From an uncultured Collinsella sp. (GTDB lineage: Bacteria; Actinomycetota; Coriobacteriia; Coriobacteriales; Coriobacteriaceae): a stretch of 64,000 nt of DNA. Below the pieces are notes generated by a model, which did not search any database, was not told the origin of the DNA, and saw only the letters and a list, made by a program, of their open reading frames with translations. This document shows, in pieces, positions 27,900-35,452 of the stretch; within the stretch, counting starts at the first letter, position 1; each line of letters begins with the position of its first letter. The stretch is taken from positions 16,538 through 80,537 of the forward strand of contig CAUDQR010000011.1 of NCBI GenBank assembly GCA_958451615.1. The letters are read 5' to 3'. Both the position numbers and the translations under genes were made by a program.

Positions 27900-28343
27900 A
27901 TGACCAACGAAGAGCTGCAGAAGGAAATGATCGCGGCCATGAAGGCTAAGGACAAGGTTCGCCTGTCCATCATTCGCCAGGTCAAGGCCGAGGTGAAGAA
28001 TATCGAGGTTAACGAGCGCCGCGATGTGACCGAGGAAGACGTCAACAGCATGATCAAGCGTCTGATTAAGCAGACGAGCGAGACGCTGGAGATGTCCATC
28101 AAGGCCGGCACCGACCAAGAGCGTACCGACAACCTGACCGAGCAGGTCAAGATTCTGGAGAGCCTTCTGCCCGCGCAGGTTTCGGGCGAGGAGCTCGAGG
28201 CCCTGATCGAGCAGGTCATCGCCGAGCTGGGCGCCACGTCCAAGAAGCAGATGGGCCAGGTCATGGGGGCGCTCGGCAAAGCCACCGGCGGCAACTTCGA
28301 CAAGCCTGCCGCGGCCAAGATCGTCGGAGCCAAACTCGCGTAA
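27900..28343 (+). CDS. GatB/YqeY domain protein
   Basis: A 147-residue protein of the YqeY family, related to the tail domain of the amidotransferase subunit GatB. Visible features are the helical N-terminus (NEELQKEMIAAMKAKDKVRLSIIRQVKAEVKNIEVNERR), the linker LLPAQVSGEELEALI and the C-terminal G-T/S-SKKQMGQVMGALGK-x-x-GGNFDKPAAAKIV. In GatB the tail domain contacts tRNA, and a role near tRNA or translation is suggested for free YqeY but not established. ATG 27900 lies eight bases after AGAGAGGA; a TTG two codons earlier is possible. It follows the foldase gene by 54 bases and may share its transcript. Confidence 0.9.
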   Translation: MTNEELQKEMIAAMKAKDKVRLSIIRQVKAEVKNIEVNERRDVTEEDVNSMIKRLIKQTSETLEMSIKAGTDQERTDNLTEQVKILESLLPAQVSGEELEALIEQVIAELGATSKKQMGQVMGALGKATGGNFDKPAAAKIVGAKLA

Positions 28344-28346
28344 TTT

Positions 28347-28486
28347 GTTACGCGGTTTTACCAAACCGCGTAACGGCTCGATGCTGCAAACCCGTACACG
28401 CGGCAATCTGACGTTCAATTTCAAGGGCGCGACCATAAGGTCTGCGCCCTTTCATTTCACGTCACCTTGCTCGCGTGTACGGGTTT
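28347..28486. repeat. Nested inverted-repeat block downstream of the yqeY-like gene
   Basis: There are three structures in 140 bases: GTTACGCGGTTT/AAACCGCGTAAC (28347-28358 with 28363-28374); an outer pair AAACCCGTACACGCG/CGCGTGTACGGGTTT (28388-28402 with 28472-28486); and, inside it, AAGGGCGC/GCGCCCTT (28423-28430 with 28444-28451) followed by TTCATTT, which could terminate transcription. All stems are perfect. The rest of the interval 28344-28661 holds a further small hairpin and the promoter region of the ABC transporter. Confidence 0.75.
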
Positions 28487-28529
28487 TCGCTGACTTATGC
28501 TCAACAAGGGCGGTTGTATTATTTTCGGC

Positions 28530-28556
28530 ACTCATTTAAGTCTGTCCCCAATGAGT
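28530..28556. repeat. Hairpin with GGGGACAG loop (minus-strand sense)
   Basis: ACTCATT (28530-28536) pairs with AATGAGT (28550-28556); on the minus strand the loop reads GGGGACAGACTTA. It is another member of the variable-arm, conserved-loop set. Confidence 0.65.
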
Positions 28557-28661
28557 AGGGGGAAGATTGCGGGTTCTTTACGGGAATGTAGTGTGGGCTG
28601 CGGGAACGTGGTTCTTTCCGTACAATAGTTCAACTCGTGTAAACGCAGGGAAGGGACATTC

Positions 28662-29393
28662 ATGGCAGACATGATCGAGATCAAGCATCTCAACAAGTAC
28701 TTTGGCGACCTGCATGTGCTCAAAGATATCAACCTCACCGTCAAGCGCGGCGAGAAGCTCGTAATGATCGGGCCTTCCGGCTCGGGCAAGTCGACGCTCA
28801 TCCGTTGCGTCGACTATCTTGAGGAGCCCACGTCGGGCGAGGTCATCATCGACGGTACGCCGCTCACCAAAAAGAATCACCTGGAGATGGCCCGCAAGTA
28901 TAGCTCCATGGTGTTTCAGCAGTTCAACCTGTATCCCAACATGACGGTGCTGGGCAACCTGACACTCGCGCCCATCAAGCTGCAAAAGAAGAGCAAGGAG
29001 GAGGCGACCGAGATCGCCATCGCCGCACTCAAGCGCGTCGGCATGGCGCATAAGGCCGGCGAGTATCCGCAGAATCTCTCGGGTGGTCAGCAGCAGCGCA
29101 TCGCCATCGCCCGTGCCCTGTGTACCAAGCAGCCCATCATCCTGTTTGACGAGCCGACCTCGGCGCTCGACCCCGAGATGGTCCAGGAGGTTCTGGACGT
29201 TATGATTGAGCTCGCGCAGGAGGACATCACCATGATCTGCGTGACGCACGAGATGGGCTTTGCGCGCCAGGTGGCCGACCGCGTCATCTTTATGGAGGAC
29301 GGCCGCATCCTGGAGGAGGGCACGCCCGAGCACTTCTTCGATAACCCCGAGAACCCGCGCTGCCGCGAGTTCCTGTCCAAGATTCTGCACTAG
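28662..29393 (+). CDS. Polar amino acid ABC transporter, ATP-binding protein (GlnQ-like)
   Basis: A 243-residue ATPase of the GlnQ/HisP class. Walker A is [10 protein letters not shown] (about residues 37-46), the signature is LSGGQQQR, Walker B is [15 protein letters not shown], and the H-loop is [10 protein letters not shown]. The typical Q-loop region [20 protein letters not shown] is present. A GGAAGGGAC site precedes ATG 28662. It is the first gene of a four-gene uptake operon (ATPase, binding protein, two permeases) for a polar amino acid such as glutamine, glutamate or aspartate; the exact substrate is not determined. Confidence 0.95.
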   Translation: MADMIEIKHLNKYFGDLHVLKDINLTVKRGEKLVMIGPSGSGKSTLIRCVDYLEEPTSGEVIIDGTPLTKKNHLEMARKYSSMVFQQFNLYPNMTVLGNLTLAPIKLQKKSKEEATEIAIAALKRVGMAHKAGEYPQNLSGGQQQRIAIARALCTKQPIILFDEPTSALDPEMVQEVLDVMIELAQEDITMICVTHEMGFARQVADRVIFMEDGRILEEGTPEHFFDNPENPRCREFLSKILH

Positions 29394-29401
29394 GCGCGGT
29401 G

Positions 29402-30277
29402 ATGGACATGACGGATATGACGAGGACGGCCGTGTCGCGCCGTCACTTTTTGCAGCTGGCGGGCGCCGGCATGCTCGTGCTGACGGGGACCGCGCTCACC
29501 GGTTGCGGCAACTCCACCAGTGGCGAGGGTTCCGACAAGGGATCCAAGCTTGCGGCCATCAAGTCGCGCGGCCATCTGAATGCCGGCGTCAAGAAAGATG
29601 TTCCCGGCTACGGCTATTACGACACCGCCAAGGGTCGCTTTGAGGGCATGGAAGTCGATCTGTGCTACCAGATTGCCGCTGCCGTCTTTGGCGTGAGCTA
29701 CAAGGAAGCCCGTGCCCAGGAGCTTGTCGAGTTTACCGACGTAACGCCCAAGACACGCGGCCCGCTGATCGATAACGGCCAACTCGACGTGGTCGCGGCG
29801 ACCTACACCATCACCGACGAGCGCAAGAAGAGCTGGGATTTCTCGACGCCGTACCGCACCGACTACGTGGGACTCATGGTCAAGAAGCGTTCGGGCTTTA
29901 CCTCGATTGAGGACCTGGACGGCAAGGTCATCGGCGTGAGCCAGGGTGCCACCACACAGGGCCTGATCGAGCAGATGATCAAGGACAACGGCTTTAGCTG
30001 CAAGCCCGAGTTTAGGGCCTTTAGCGGCTACCCCATCATCAAGAGCTCGCTCGACGCCGGCAATATCGACGTCTTTGCCATGGACCGCTCCACGCTGGCC
30101 GGTTACATGAACGAGACCGTTGAGCTGTTGCAGCCCGAGGTCAAGTTTGGCGAGCAGGGCTACGGCGTGGCGACCAAGAAGGGCTGCGACCTTTCGGCCG
30201 TGGTCGATCAGGTGATTTGCGATCGTCTGGCCGACGGCTGGCTCGACCAAGAGGTCAAGACCTGGGGTCTTGTATAG
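29402..30277 (+). CDS. Polar amino acid ABC transporter, substrate-binding lipoprotein with a twin-arginine signal
   Basis: A 291-residue periplasmic-binding-protein type 2 fold (family 3 solute binding). The signal has SRRHFLQLAGAGMLVLTG followed by the lipobox LTGC, so it should be exported folded by Tat and lipidated on Cys. The mature part shows the family layout GHLNAGVKKDVPGYGYYD, FEGMEVDLCYQIAAAVFG, DVVAATYTITDERKKSWDFSTPY and a closing AVVDQVICDRLADGWLDQEVKTWGL. Of three in-frame ATGs near the start I used 29402; the ribosome site is weak and coupling to the upstream gene nine bases away is likely. Glutamate, aspartate or glutamine is the probable ligand class. Confidence 0.92.
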   Translation: MDMTDMTRTAVSRRHFLQLAGAGMLVLTGTALTGCGNSTSGEGSDKGSKLAAIKSRGHLNAGVKKDVPGYGYYDTAKGRFEGMEVDLCYQIAAAVFGVSYKEARAQELVEFTDVTPKTRGPLIDNGQLDVVAATYTITDERKKSWDFSTPYRTDYVGLMVKKRSGFTSIEDLDGKVIGVSQGATTQGLIEQMIKDNGFSCKPEFRAFSGYPIIKSSLDAGNIDVFAMDRSTLAGYMNETVELLQPEVKFGEQGYGVATKKGCDLSAVVDQVICDRLADGWLDQEVKTWGLV

Positions 30278-30302
30278 GCGCATCGTCCAAGGAAGGAATC
30301 AA

Positions 30303-31049
30303 ATGCTCGAAGGATTATTTGACGCCGACCGCTGGTCGACGACATTTCAAAACATGGGGCCCTTCTGGGAGGGCTTTGGCGTGACGCTGCAGGTGGTCGT
30401 TGCTGGTCTGCTGCTGTCGCTGGTGCTGGGCACGCTGCTGGGCGTGTTCTCGACCACCCGTTCGCGTGTACTGCGCGCCATCAGCCGCGTGTACGTTGAG
30501 TTTTACCAGAATACCCCGCTACCCGTGCAGGTGCTCTTTATGTATATGGCTGGCCCGCAGTTTTTGCAGGCTATAACCGGCGCCGACCAGCCGGTGCGCA
30601 TCGCGCCGTTCGTGCTGGGCTTCTTGGGTGTGGGCCTGTATCACGCGGCCTACATCTCGGAGGTCATCCGCACCGGTATCGAGGCGGTTCCGCGCGGTCA
30701 GATGGAGGCGGCCCAGAGCCAGGGCTTCACCCGTGCACAGGCATACTGGTACATCGTGCTGCCCCAGACATTCAAGATCATTCTGCCGCCGCTGTGCAAC
30801 CAGGCACTCAACCTAGTCAAGAACACGTCGGTGCTGGCGCTTGTGGCCGGCGGCGACCTTATGTACCGTTCCGACAACTTTGTGAGTCTGTACGGTTACC
30901 TGCAGGGATACATCGTCTGCTGCCTTATGTACTTCATCATCTGCTTTCCGCTCGCCATGCTGGTGCAGTGGCTCGAGCGCCGCTCCAAGGAGCGTCCGCG
31001 CGGCGTGAGCCTCGCCGAGCTGGGGCTCGACAACGTAGAGGAGGCCTAG
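30303..31049 (+). CDS. Polar amino acid ABC transporter permease
   Basis: A 248-residue HisMQ-family permease. The membrane loop that contacts the ATPase is seen as EAAQSQGFTRAQAYWYIVLPQTFKIILPPLCNQ, and the family start of the channel as GPFWEGFGVTLQVVVAGLLLSLVLG. EFYQNTPLPVQVLFMY is the conserved NTPxxVQL-type motif. ATG 30303 follows GGAAGGAA; the frame stays open 11 codons earlier without a ribosome site. It pairs with the permease that follows, giving a heterodimeric channel. Confidence 0.94.
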   Translation: MLEGLFDADRWSTTFQNMGPFWEGFGVTLQVVVAGLLLSLVLGTLLGVFSTTRSRVLRAISRVYVEFYQNTPLPVQVLFMYMAGPQFLQAITGADQPVRIAPFVLGFLGVGLYHAAYISEVIRTGIEAVPRGQMEAAQSQGFTRAQAYWYIVLPQTFKIILPPLCNQALNLVKNTSVLALVAGGDLMYRSDNFVSLYGYLQGYIVCCLMYFIICFPLAMLVQWLERRSKERPRGVSLAELGLDNVEEA

Positions 31050-31052
31050 CGC

Positions 31053-31691
31053 ATGGAAATCTTCAACGCGACCAACCTGCTCTACATTTGGGGCGGCTTT
31101 GTTAAGACGATCGAGATCTCGGCGCTGTCGATCTTTTTCTCGCTCATCTTTGGCACGGTGCTGGCGCTTGTTAAAAGCTATGCGCCCCGCCCGTTCCGTA
31201 TTTTGGTGAGCGCCTATATCGAGCTGTTCCGTTGCACGCCGAACCTGCTGTGGATTCTGTTTATCTACTTTACGGTGCAGGGCTTGGACATTGTGATTTC
31301 GACCATCGCCTTTACGCTGTTTACCAGCGCTGTTATGGCCGAGATTGTGCGCGGCGGCCTCAACTCGATTCCGCGCGGCCAGTTTGAGGCAGCGCAGAGC
31401 CAAGGCTTCGGCTTTTTTGCCACCATGCGCTACATCATTCTGCCGCAGACGTTTAAGACGATCATTCCGGCGCTGTTTAGCCAATGCACGACCGTCATTA
31501 AGGACAGCTCGTATCTTTCGGGCATTAACGTGGCCGAGCTCATGTACACGGCAAACGTCGTGATGGCCCACGCGATTGATCTGTCGCAGGTACTTATGCT
31601 CTACGGCCTGGTGTTTGCGATGTACTTTATGCTCAACTTTGGTATCTCGTTGTTGGTGAGGGCATATCAGAGGCGAATGGTGGCAGCGTAG
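31053..31691 (+). CDS. Polar amino acid ABC transporter permease, second subunit
   Basis: A 212-residue HisMQ-type permease, paralogous to the gene just upstream and starting three bases after its stop. The ATPase-contact loop is EAAQSQGFGFFATMRYIILPQTFKTIIPALFSQ, and the earlier motif ELFRCTPNLLWILFIYF replaces the usual NTP with CTP. AGGAGG overlaps the end of the previous gene, which supports coupled translation. It completes the operon. Confidence 0.94.
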   Translation: MEIFNATNLLYIWGGFVKTIEISALSIFFSLIFGTVLALVKSYAPRPFRILVSAYIELFRCTPNLLWILFIYFTVQGLDIVISTIAFTLFTSAVMAEIVRGGLNSIPRGQFEAAQSQGFGFFATMRYIILPQTFKTIIPALFSQCTTVIKDSSYLSGINVAELMYTANVVMAHAIDLSQVLMLYGLVFAMYFMLNFGISLLVRAYQRRMVAA

Positions 31692-31767
31692 CCTGGCTTT
31701 CCCTGGTACGCTATCGTAGGAAAAGGCGATAGACAGCCTTTTTCTCATTTGTTAGAAAGGAATCGCG

Positions 31768-32391
31768 ATGAGCGATCTGGAGAACAAGAAGAGTCCTGTG
31801 GTCATTACCATCGCGCGCGACTTTGGCGCCGAGGGCCACGAGATTGGTCGCATGCTTGCCGACGAGTTGGGGATTCCGCTGTATGACAACGAGCTGCTGG
31901 TACGTGCGTCGCTGCGTGCGGGCGAGTCGCTCGACAAGATGGCTGCCTACGACGAGCGCCTGGCCGTGGAGAACATGGCGTTTCTGCCCGACCGCTACGA
32001 CGCCCGCTCGTACTCGGACAAGTTGTTCCAAAAGATGAGCCAGGTGATTTTGGATCTGGGCGAGACCGAGAGCTGCATTATCGAAGGCCGCCTGTCCGAT
32101 TACCTGCTGCGCAACAATCCCAACCACATTGCCGTGTTGGTGACCGCACCCTTTGAGGACCGCGTCGAGATCGTGCGCAAGAAGCGCGGCCTTAACAAAA
32201 AGAAGGGCGCCAAGCTGGTCAAGCAGCAGCAGAAGGCGCGCGAGGCGTTCTATAAGCGCTACAGTGCCGGAAAGTGGAAGATGACGAGCGGCAAGGACAT
32301 CGTCGTCAACCGCGCCAAGCTGGGCCGCGAGGGTTGCAAGGACGTCATCGCCGCAGCCTACCGCTACAAAGTCGCCCAGCTCGAAGGCTAA
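31768..32391 (+). CDS. Cytidylate kinase-like family protein
   Basis: A 207-residue P-loop-related protein of the cytidylate-kinase-like family. The N-terminus VVITIARDFGAEGHEIGRMLADELGIPLYDNELL has the family pattern in which a G-AEGHEIG loop takes the place of the normal Walker A GxxxxGK[ST]. Further motifs are IIEGRLSDYLL and the charged LID-like stretch KKRGLNKKKGAKLVKQQQKAREAFYKRY, with DIVVNRAKLG near the end. Its substrate is not known; true CMP kinase is normally a separate gene. AAAGGAATCGCG precedes ATG 31768. It stands alone and ends at a strong terminator. Confidence 0.85.
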   Translation: MSDLENKKSPVVITIARDFGAEGHEIGRMLADELGIPLYDNELLVRASLRAGESLDKMAAYDERLAVENMAFLPDRYDARSYSDKLFQKMSQVILDLGETESCIIEGRLSDYLLRNNPNHIAVLVTAPFEDRVEIVRKKRGLNKKKGAKLVKQQQKAREAFYKRYSAGKWKMTSGKDIVVNRAKLGREGCKDVIAAAYRYKVAQLEG

Positions 32392-32397
32392 CCGACC

Positions 32398-32440
32398 AAA
32401 ACCACCACAAAGGGCAGGCACCTTTGTGGTGGTTTTTGTT
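32398..32440 (+). terminator. Terminator derived from the ACCACCACAAAGG hairpin
   Basis: A perfect 16-bp stem AAAACCACCACAAAGG (32398-32413) with 32421-32436, loop GCAGGCA, runs into TTTTTGTTTT. The loop looks like a shortened form of the GGGGACAGGCA loop in the hairpin at 32727-32771, which uses the same arm sequence. Confidence 0.88.
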
Positions 32441-32491
32441 TTAGGCGGAGGGGAAGGCCTTGGCGGCAGTGCCTATCCTCGGCTTTTGCAA

Positions 32492-32709
32492 ATCTCGATC
32501 TGTAACACCAAGCCAGCGAAAATGGCTCTAACTGTTACAGATTTAGATGAACCGTTCGGCCGTCAGCCCAACGTCTTGATCTGTAACACCAGGCGGCATA
32601 TTTGGTCTCTAACTGTTACAGATTGAGATGCAGCGTGGGCGGCCGGCACAATATCTCGATCTGTAACAACTACAAGGCTCAACAGGGCCTAACTGTTACA
32701 GATTGAGAT
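32492..32709. repeat. Tandem array of three TCGATCTGTAACA hairpins
   Basis: There are three units of about 56 bases (32492-32548, 32574-32629, 32653-32709), starting 82 and 79 bases apart. Each has a left arm ATCTCGATCTGTAACA or close variant and a right arm TGTTACAGATTGAGAT, around 24-26 unlike bases that end in CTAA before the right arm. The DNA between units is not conserved. A second array of three lies at 51524-51745. No gene is found in 32440-32849. Confidence 0.85.
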
Positions 32710-32726
32710 AAAACGACCAGGCAAGT

Positions 32727-32771
32727 CCCCAACCACCACAAAGGTGCCTGTCCCCTTTGTGGTGGTTGGGG
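32727..32771. repeat. 18-bp-arm hairpin with a CCTGTCCC loop
   Basis: CCCCAACCACCACAAAGG (32727-32744) is the exact complement of 32754-32771; the loop is TGCCTGTCC, i.e. GGACAGGCA on the minus strand. It belongs to the GGGGACAG-loop set. Confidence 0.75.
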
Positions 32772-32785
32772 CGGTCGGCATAGAA

Positions 32786-32821
32786 AAAGTCCCCGCCGGG
32801 CGTGTGCTCGACGGGGACTTT
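32786..32821 (-). terminator. Terminator of the NfnAB-like operon (minus strand)
   Basis: On the minus strand AAAGTCCCCG pairs with CGGGGACTTT and is followed by TTCTA. It lies 29 bases after the stop of the minus-strand operon. Confidence 0.85.
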
Positions 32822-32849
32822 GCCGTTTGATGGCGAGCGCTGTAGGTGA

Positions 32850-34259
32850 TTACTCGCCCAGCAGGCTCTTGGTGATGGAAGCGGCGGCCTTCTTGCCGGC
32901 GCCCATCGCCAGAATGACCGTAGCGGCACCGGTGACGATGTCGCCGCCGGCCCAGATGCGGGGATCGGTGGTCTGGCCGGTCTCCTCGTCAGCGACGATG
33001 TAGCCCCACTTGTTGAGCTCCATCTTGCCGCCGATCTTGGCAGCGAAGGGGTTGGCGTTGGTGCCGATAGCCGAGATCGCGACGTCGCAGGGGATCTCCT
33101 CGATGGCGCCCTCGATGGGCACCGGGCGACGACGGCCGGACTCGTCGGGCTCGCCGAGCTCCATCTTCTGGACCTTGACGGCGCACACGGAGCCGTCCTC
33201 GCCAGCGACAAACTCGAGCGGGGAGACGAGCGGCAGAACTTCGACGCCCTCGGCCTTAGCATGGTGCAGCTCGGCGCGACGGCAGGGCATCTCGTCCTCG
33301 GTACGACGGTAGGCGATGATGGCGTGCTCGGCGCCCAGGCGCTTGGCGGTACGGACGGCGTCCATAGCCACGTTGCCGCCACCAAAGACGACGACGTTCT
33401 TGCCGTGCTTGGTGGGGGTGTCGTACTCGGGGAACTTGTTGGCCTTCATCAGGTTCACGCGGGTGAGGTACTCGTTAGCGAAGAAGACGTTGGGCAGGTT
33501 CTCGCCGGGGACGTTGAGGAACTTGGGCAGGCCGGCGCCGGTCGCCACGTAGATGGCGTCGAAGCCCTGCTCGAACAGCTCCTCGGCCGTGGCCATGTTG
33601 CCCACGACGGAGTTGTACTCAAACTTGACGCCCATGTCCTCCAGGCCGTCAATCTCGCGCTTGACGACTGCCTTGGGCAGACGGAACTCGGGGATGCCGT
33701 AGACCAGCACGCCGCCGCCGGTAAAGAAGGCCTCAAAGACGGTGACGTCAAAGCCGTTGCGGGCGAGCTCGCCGGCGCAGGTGATGCCGGACGGGCCGGA
33801 GCCGACGACGGCGACCTTCTTACCGTTCTTGGGAGCCATCTTGGGCGTGGAAGCGAGCTCGGGGCGGTCACCCAGGAAGCGCTCGAGCTGGCCGATGGCC
33901 ACGGGCTCGGATTTCTTACCACGGATGCACTTGCCCTCGCACTGGTTCTCCTGCGGGCAGACGCGACCGCAGATAGCGGGAAGCATGGAGTCCTCGCGGA
34001 TGGTATCGAGGGCGCCGCCGAAGTCCTTCTCGCGGATCTGCTCGATAAAGCGGGGAATGTTGATGTTGACGGGGCAGCCCTCGACACAGAACGGCTTCTT
34101 GCAGTTGAGGCAGCGCTCGGCCTCGGCCAGCGCCATCTCCTCGGTGAAGCCCTTGTCGACGGGGCGGAAGTCGCAGGCGCGCTCGGCAGCCGGCTCCTCG
34201 TTATCGGGGGTGCGGGGCGACTTCATATCGGCAACGAAACGACCGTTAACTAGTGGCAT
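32850..34259 (-). CDS. gltA: NADPH-dependent glutamate synthase-like / NfnB-type flavoprotein subunit
   Basis: A 469-residue protein. An N-terminal double [4Fe-4S] domain has the ligands in CLNCKKPFCVEGCPV and CGRVCPQENQCEGKC, followed by a FAD-binding GSGPSGI motif (VAVVGSGPSGITCAGELA) and an NADPH-binding GGGNVAMD motif (VVVFGGGNVAMDAVRTA), ending with GGDIVTGAATVILAMGAGKKAA. This is the layout of the small subunit of glutamate synthase, also used in NfnB. It overlaps by ten bases the gene for a FAD/[2Fe-2S] subunit upstream on the same strand, and no glutamate synthase large subunit is present. The pair is therefore best read as an NfnAB-like NADH/ferredoxin/NADP oxidoreductase. Confidence 0.9.
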   Translation of the reverse strand: MPLVNGRFVADMKSPRTPDNEEPAAERACDFRPVDKGFTEEMALAEAERCLNCKKPFCVEGCPVNINIPRFIEQIREKDFGGALDTIREDSMLPAICGRVCPQENQCEGKCIRGKKSEPVAIGQLERFLGDRPELASTPKMAPKNGKKVAVVGSGPSGITCAGELARNGFDVTVFEAFFTGGGVLVYGIPEFRLPKAVVKREIDGLEDMGVKFEYNSVVGNMATAEELFEQGFDAIYVATGAGLPKFLNVPGENLPNVFFANEYLTRVNLMKANKFPEYDTPTKHGKNVVVFGGGNVAMDAVRTAKRLGAEHAIIAYRRTEDEMPCRRAELHHAKAEGVEVLPLVSPLEFVAGEDGSVCAVKVQKMELGEPDESGRRRPVPIEGAIEEIPCDVAISAIGTNANPFAAKIGGKMELNKWGYIVADEETGQTTDPRIWAGGDIVTGAATVILAMGAGKKAAASITKSLLGE

Positions 34260-35089
34260 GCGCAGCTCTTTTCCTCATAGGCCTTGAGGGACGCGCCCTC
34301 TTCGGAACGATAAGCGGCCTGGCGGGCACGAAGGTCATCCCAGTCGACTAGGGTGGCATCGAAGTCGGGGCCGTCGACGCAAGCGAACTTGGTCACGCCG
34401 CCCACCTCGACGCGGCAACAGCCGCACATACCGGTGCCGTCAACCATGATGGGGTTGAGCGACGCGGTGATGGGGGTGTCGTACTTCTGGGCGGTGAGGG
34501 TCGAGAACTTCATCATCGGAACGGGGCCGACGCAGAAGACCTGGCTCACGGCCTTGTCCTGCAGCAGGCGCTCCAGCGGAGCGGTGACAACGCCCTGCTC
34601 GCCGTGGGAGCCGTCGTCAGTGGTGATGTGGATGTGGTCCTCGTCGAGGAGCTCGCGGAACTGGTCCTCCATGAGCAGGAGGTCCTTGGTGCGGGCGCCC
34701 ATGATGGCGTGGACCTCGTGACCGGTCTCGACCAGGTGCTTGGCGACCGGGAAGGCAATTGCCAGGCCGACGCCGCCGCCAATGACGGCACAGGGGCCCT
34801 CGGCCATCTCGGTGGGAACGCCCAGCGGGCCCACGACGTCGCGCAGCGACTCGCCGGCCTCGTAGGTGGACAGCATCTCGGTGGTCTTGCCGATCACCAT
34901 GAAGATGAACTCGACCCAGCCCTCGTCACCGTTCCAGCCAGCTAGGGTAAACGGGACGCGCTCGCCCGTCTCGTTGGCGCGAACCATGAGGAACTGTCCA
35001 GCGTGCGCATGCTTGGCGATTGCGGGCGCCTCGATGCGGAACTTGAACACCTTCTCCGAGAACTGCGTCTTCTCCAGGATCTTATACAT
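34250..35089 (-). CDS. FAD/NAD-binding [2Fe-2S] subunit (NfnA / sulfide dehydrogenase-like)
   Basis: A 279-residue protein of the ferredoxin-NADP reductase superfamily. The flavin domain includes FLMVRANETGERVPFTLAGW, the NAD domain begins VIGGGVGLAIAFPVAKHL, and a cysteine cluster GTGMCGCCRVEVGGVTKFACVDGP near residues 218-242 provides the [2Fe-2S] ligands. Relatives are the PyrK/SudB/NfnA proteins. There is no pyrD next to it, and the overlapping partner is the NfnB-like subunit, so flavin-based electron bifurcation between NADPH, NADH and ferredoxin is the likely role in this anaerobe. GAGAGGGG lies upstream of ATG 35089. Confidence 0.9.
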   Translation of the reverse strand: MYKILEKTQFSEKVFKFRIEAPAIAKHAHAGQFLMVRANETGERVPFTLAGWNGDEGWVEFIFMVIGKTTEMLSTYEAGESLRDVVGPLGVPTEMAEGPCAVIGGGVGLAIAFPVAKHLVETGHEVHAIMGARTKDLLLMEDQFRELLDEDHIHITTDDGSHGEQGVVTAPLERLLQDKAVSQVFCVGPVPMMKFSTLTAQKYDTPITASLNPIMVDGTGMCGCCRVEVGGVTKFACVDGPDFDATLVDWDDLRARQAAYRSEEGASLKAYEEKSCACH

Positions 35090-35249
35090 AGAACCCCTCT
35101 CTTGTTAGGGCGGCCGAACCGTGCCTCCACGGAAATGGACGGCAGCCCGAATAAAACCGTACGCGCACAGGCGTTGTGCAGACATACGGTGCAAATTATA
35201 CCCTCATGGACATGTCGCTTACGTGTGTCTTTGGCAGGTGGGAAAAGTG

Positions 35250-35284
35250 ACCTACCAAAAAGGGACAGGTTTATTTTGGCAGGT
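35250..35284 (+). repeat. GGGACAG-loop hairpin upstream of the NfnA-like gene
   Basis: ACCTACCAAAA (35250-35260) pairs with TTTTGGCAGGT (35274-35284), one mismatch, with loop AGGGACAGGTTTA. It is a close relative of the element after purF. The interval 35090-35450 otherwise holds a promoter region and two more hairpins. Confidence 0.75.
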
Positions 35285-35302
35285 TTTATCAGGCAAAACG
35301 GC

Positions 35303-35344
35303 AAAGGGGGCCGGCCCCGCGCATCGGTGAGGCCGACCCCCTTT
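35303..35344. repeat. GC-rich hairpin between pth and the NfnA-like gene
   Basis: AAAGGGGGCCGGCC (35303-35316) pairs with GGCCGACCCCCTTT (35331-35344) with one mismatch. There is no clear T tract on either strand. It sits between two GGGACAG-loop elements. Confidence 0.7.
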
Positions 35345-35411
35345 GGAGCGCTGCATATGTATGGCGGCACAGGGCTTATTGCGATGCGGCCGCGGCGGCG
35401 TTTTCGCATAT

Positions 35412-35452
35412 AAAACCTGACAAAATAAACCTGTCCCTAAATGGTAGGTTTT
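35412..35452 (-). repeat. GGGACAG-loop hairpin overlapping the pth stop codon
   Basis: On the minus strand AAAACCTACCAT pairs imperfectly with TGTCAGGTTTT; the loop contains AGGGACAGGTTTATT. It begins within the stop codon of pth, just as the copy after purF begins at that gene's stop. Confidence 0.7.

Noticed and set aside
32492..32709. The three regularly spaced TCGATCTGTAACA repeats as a CRISPR array
   Set aside because: Units are hairpins with two arms of opposite orientation, spacers are irregular and short in number, and no cas gene is present.
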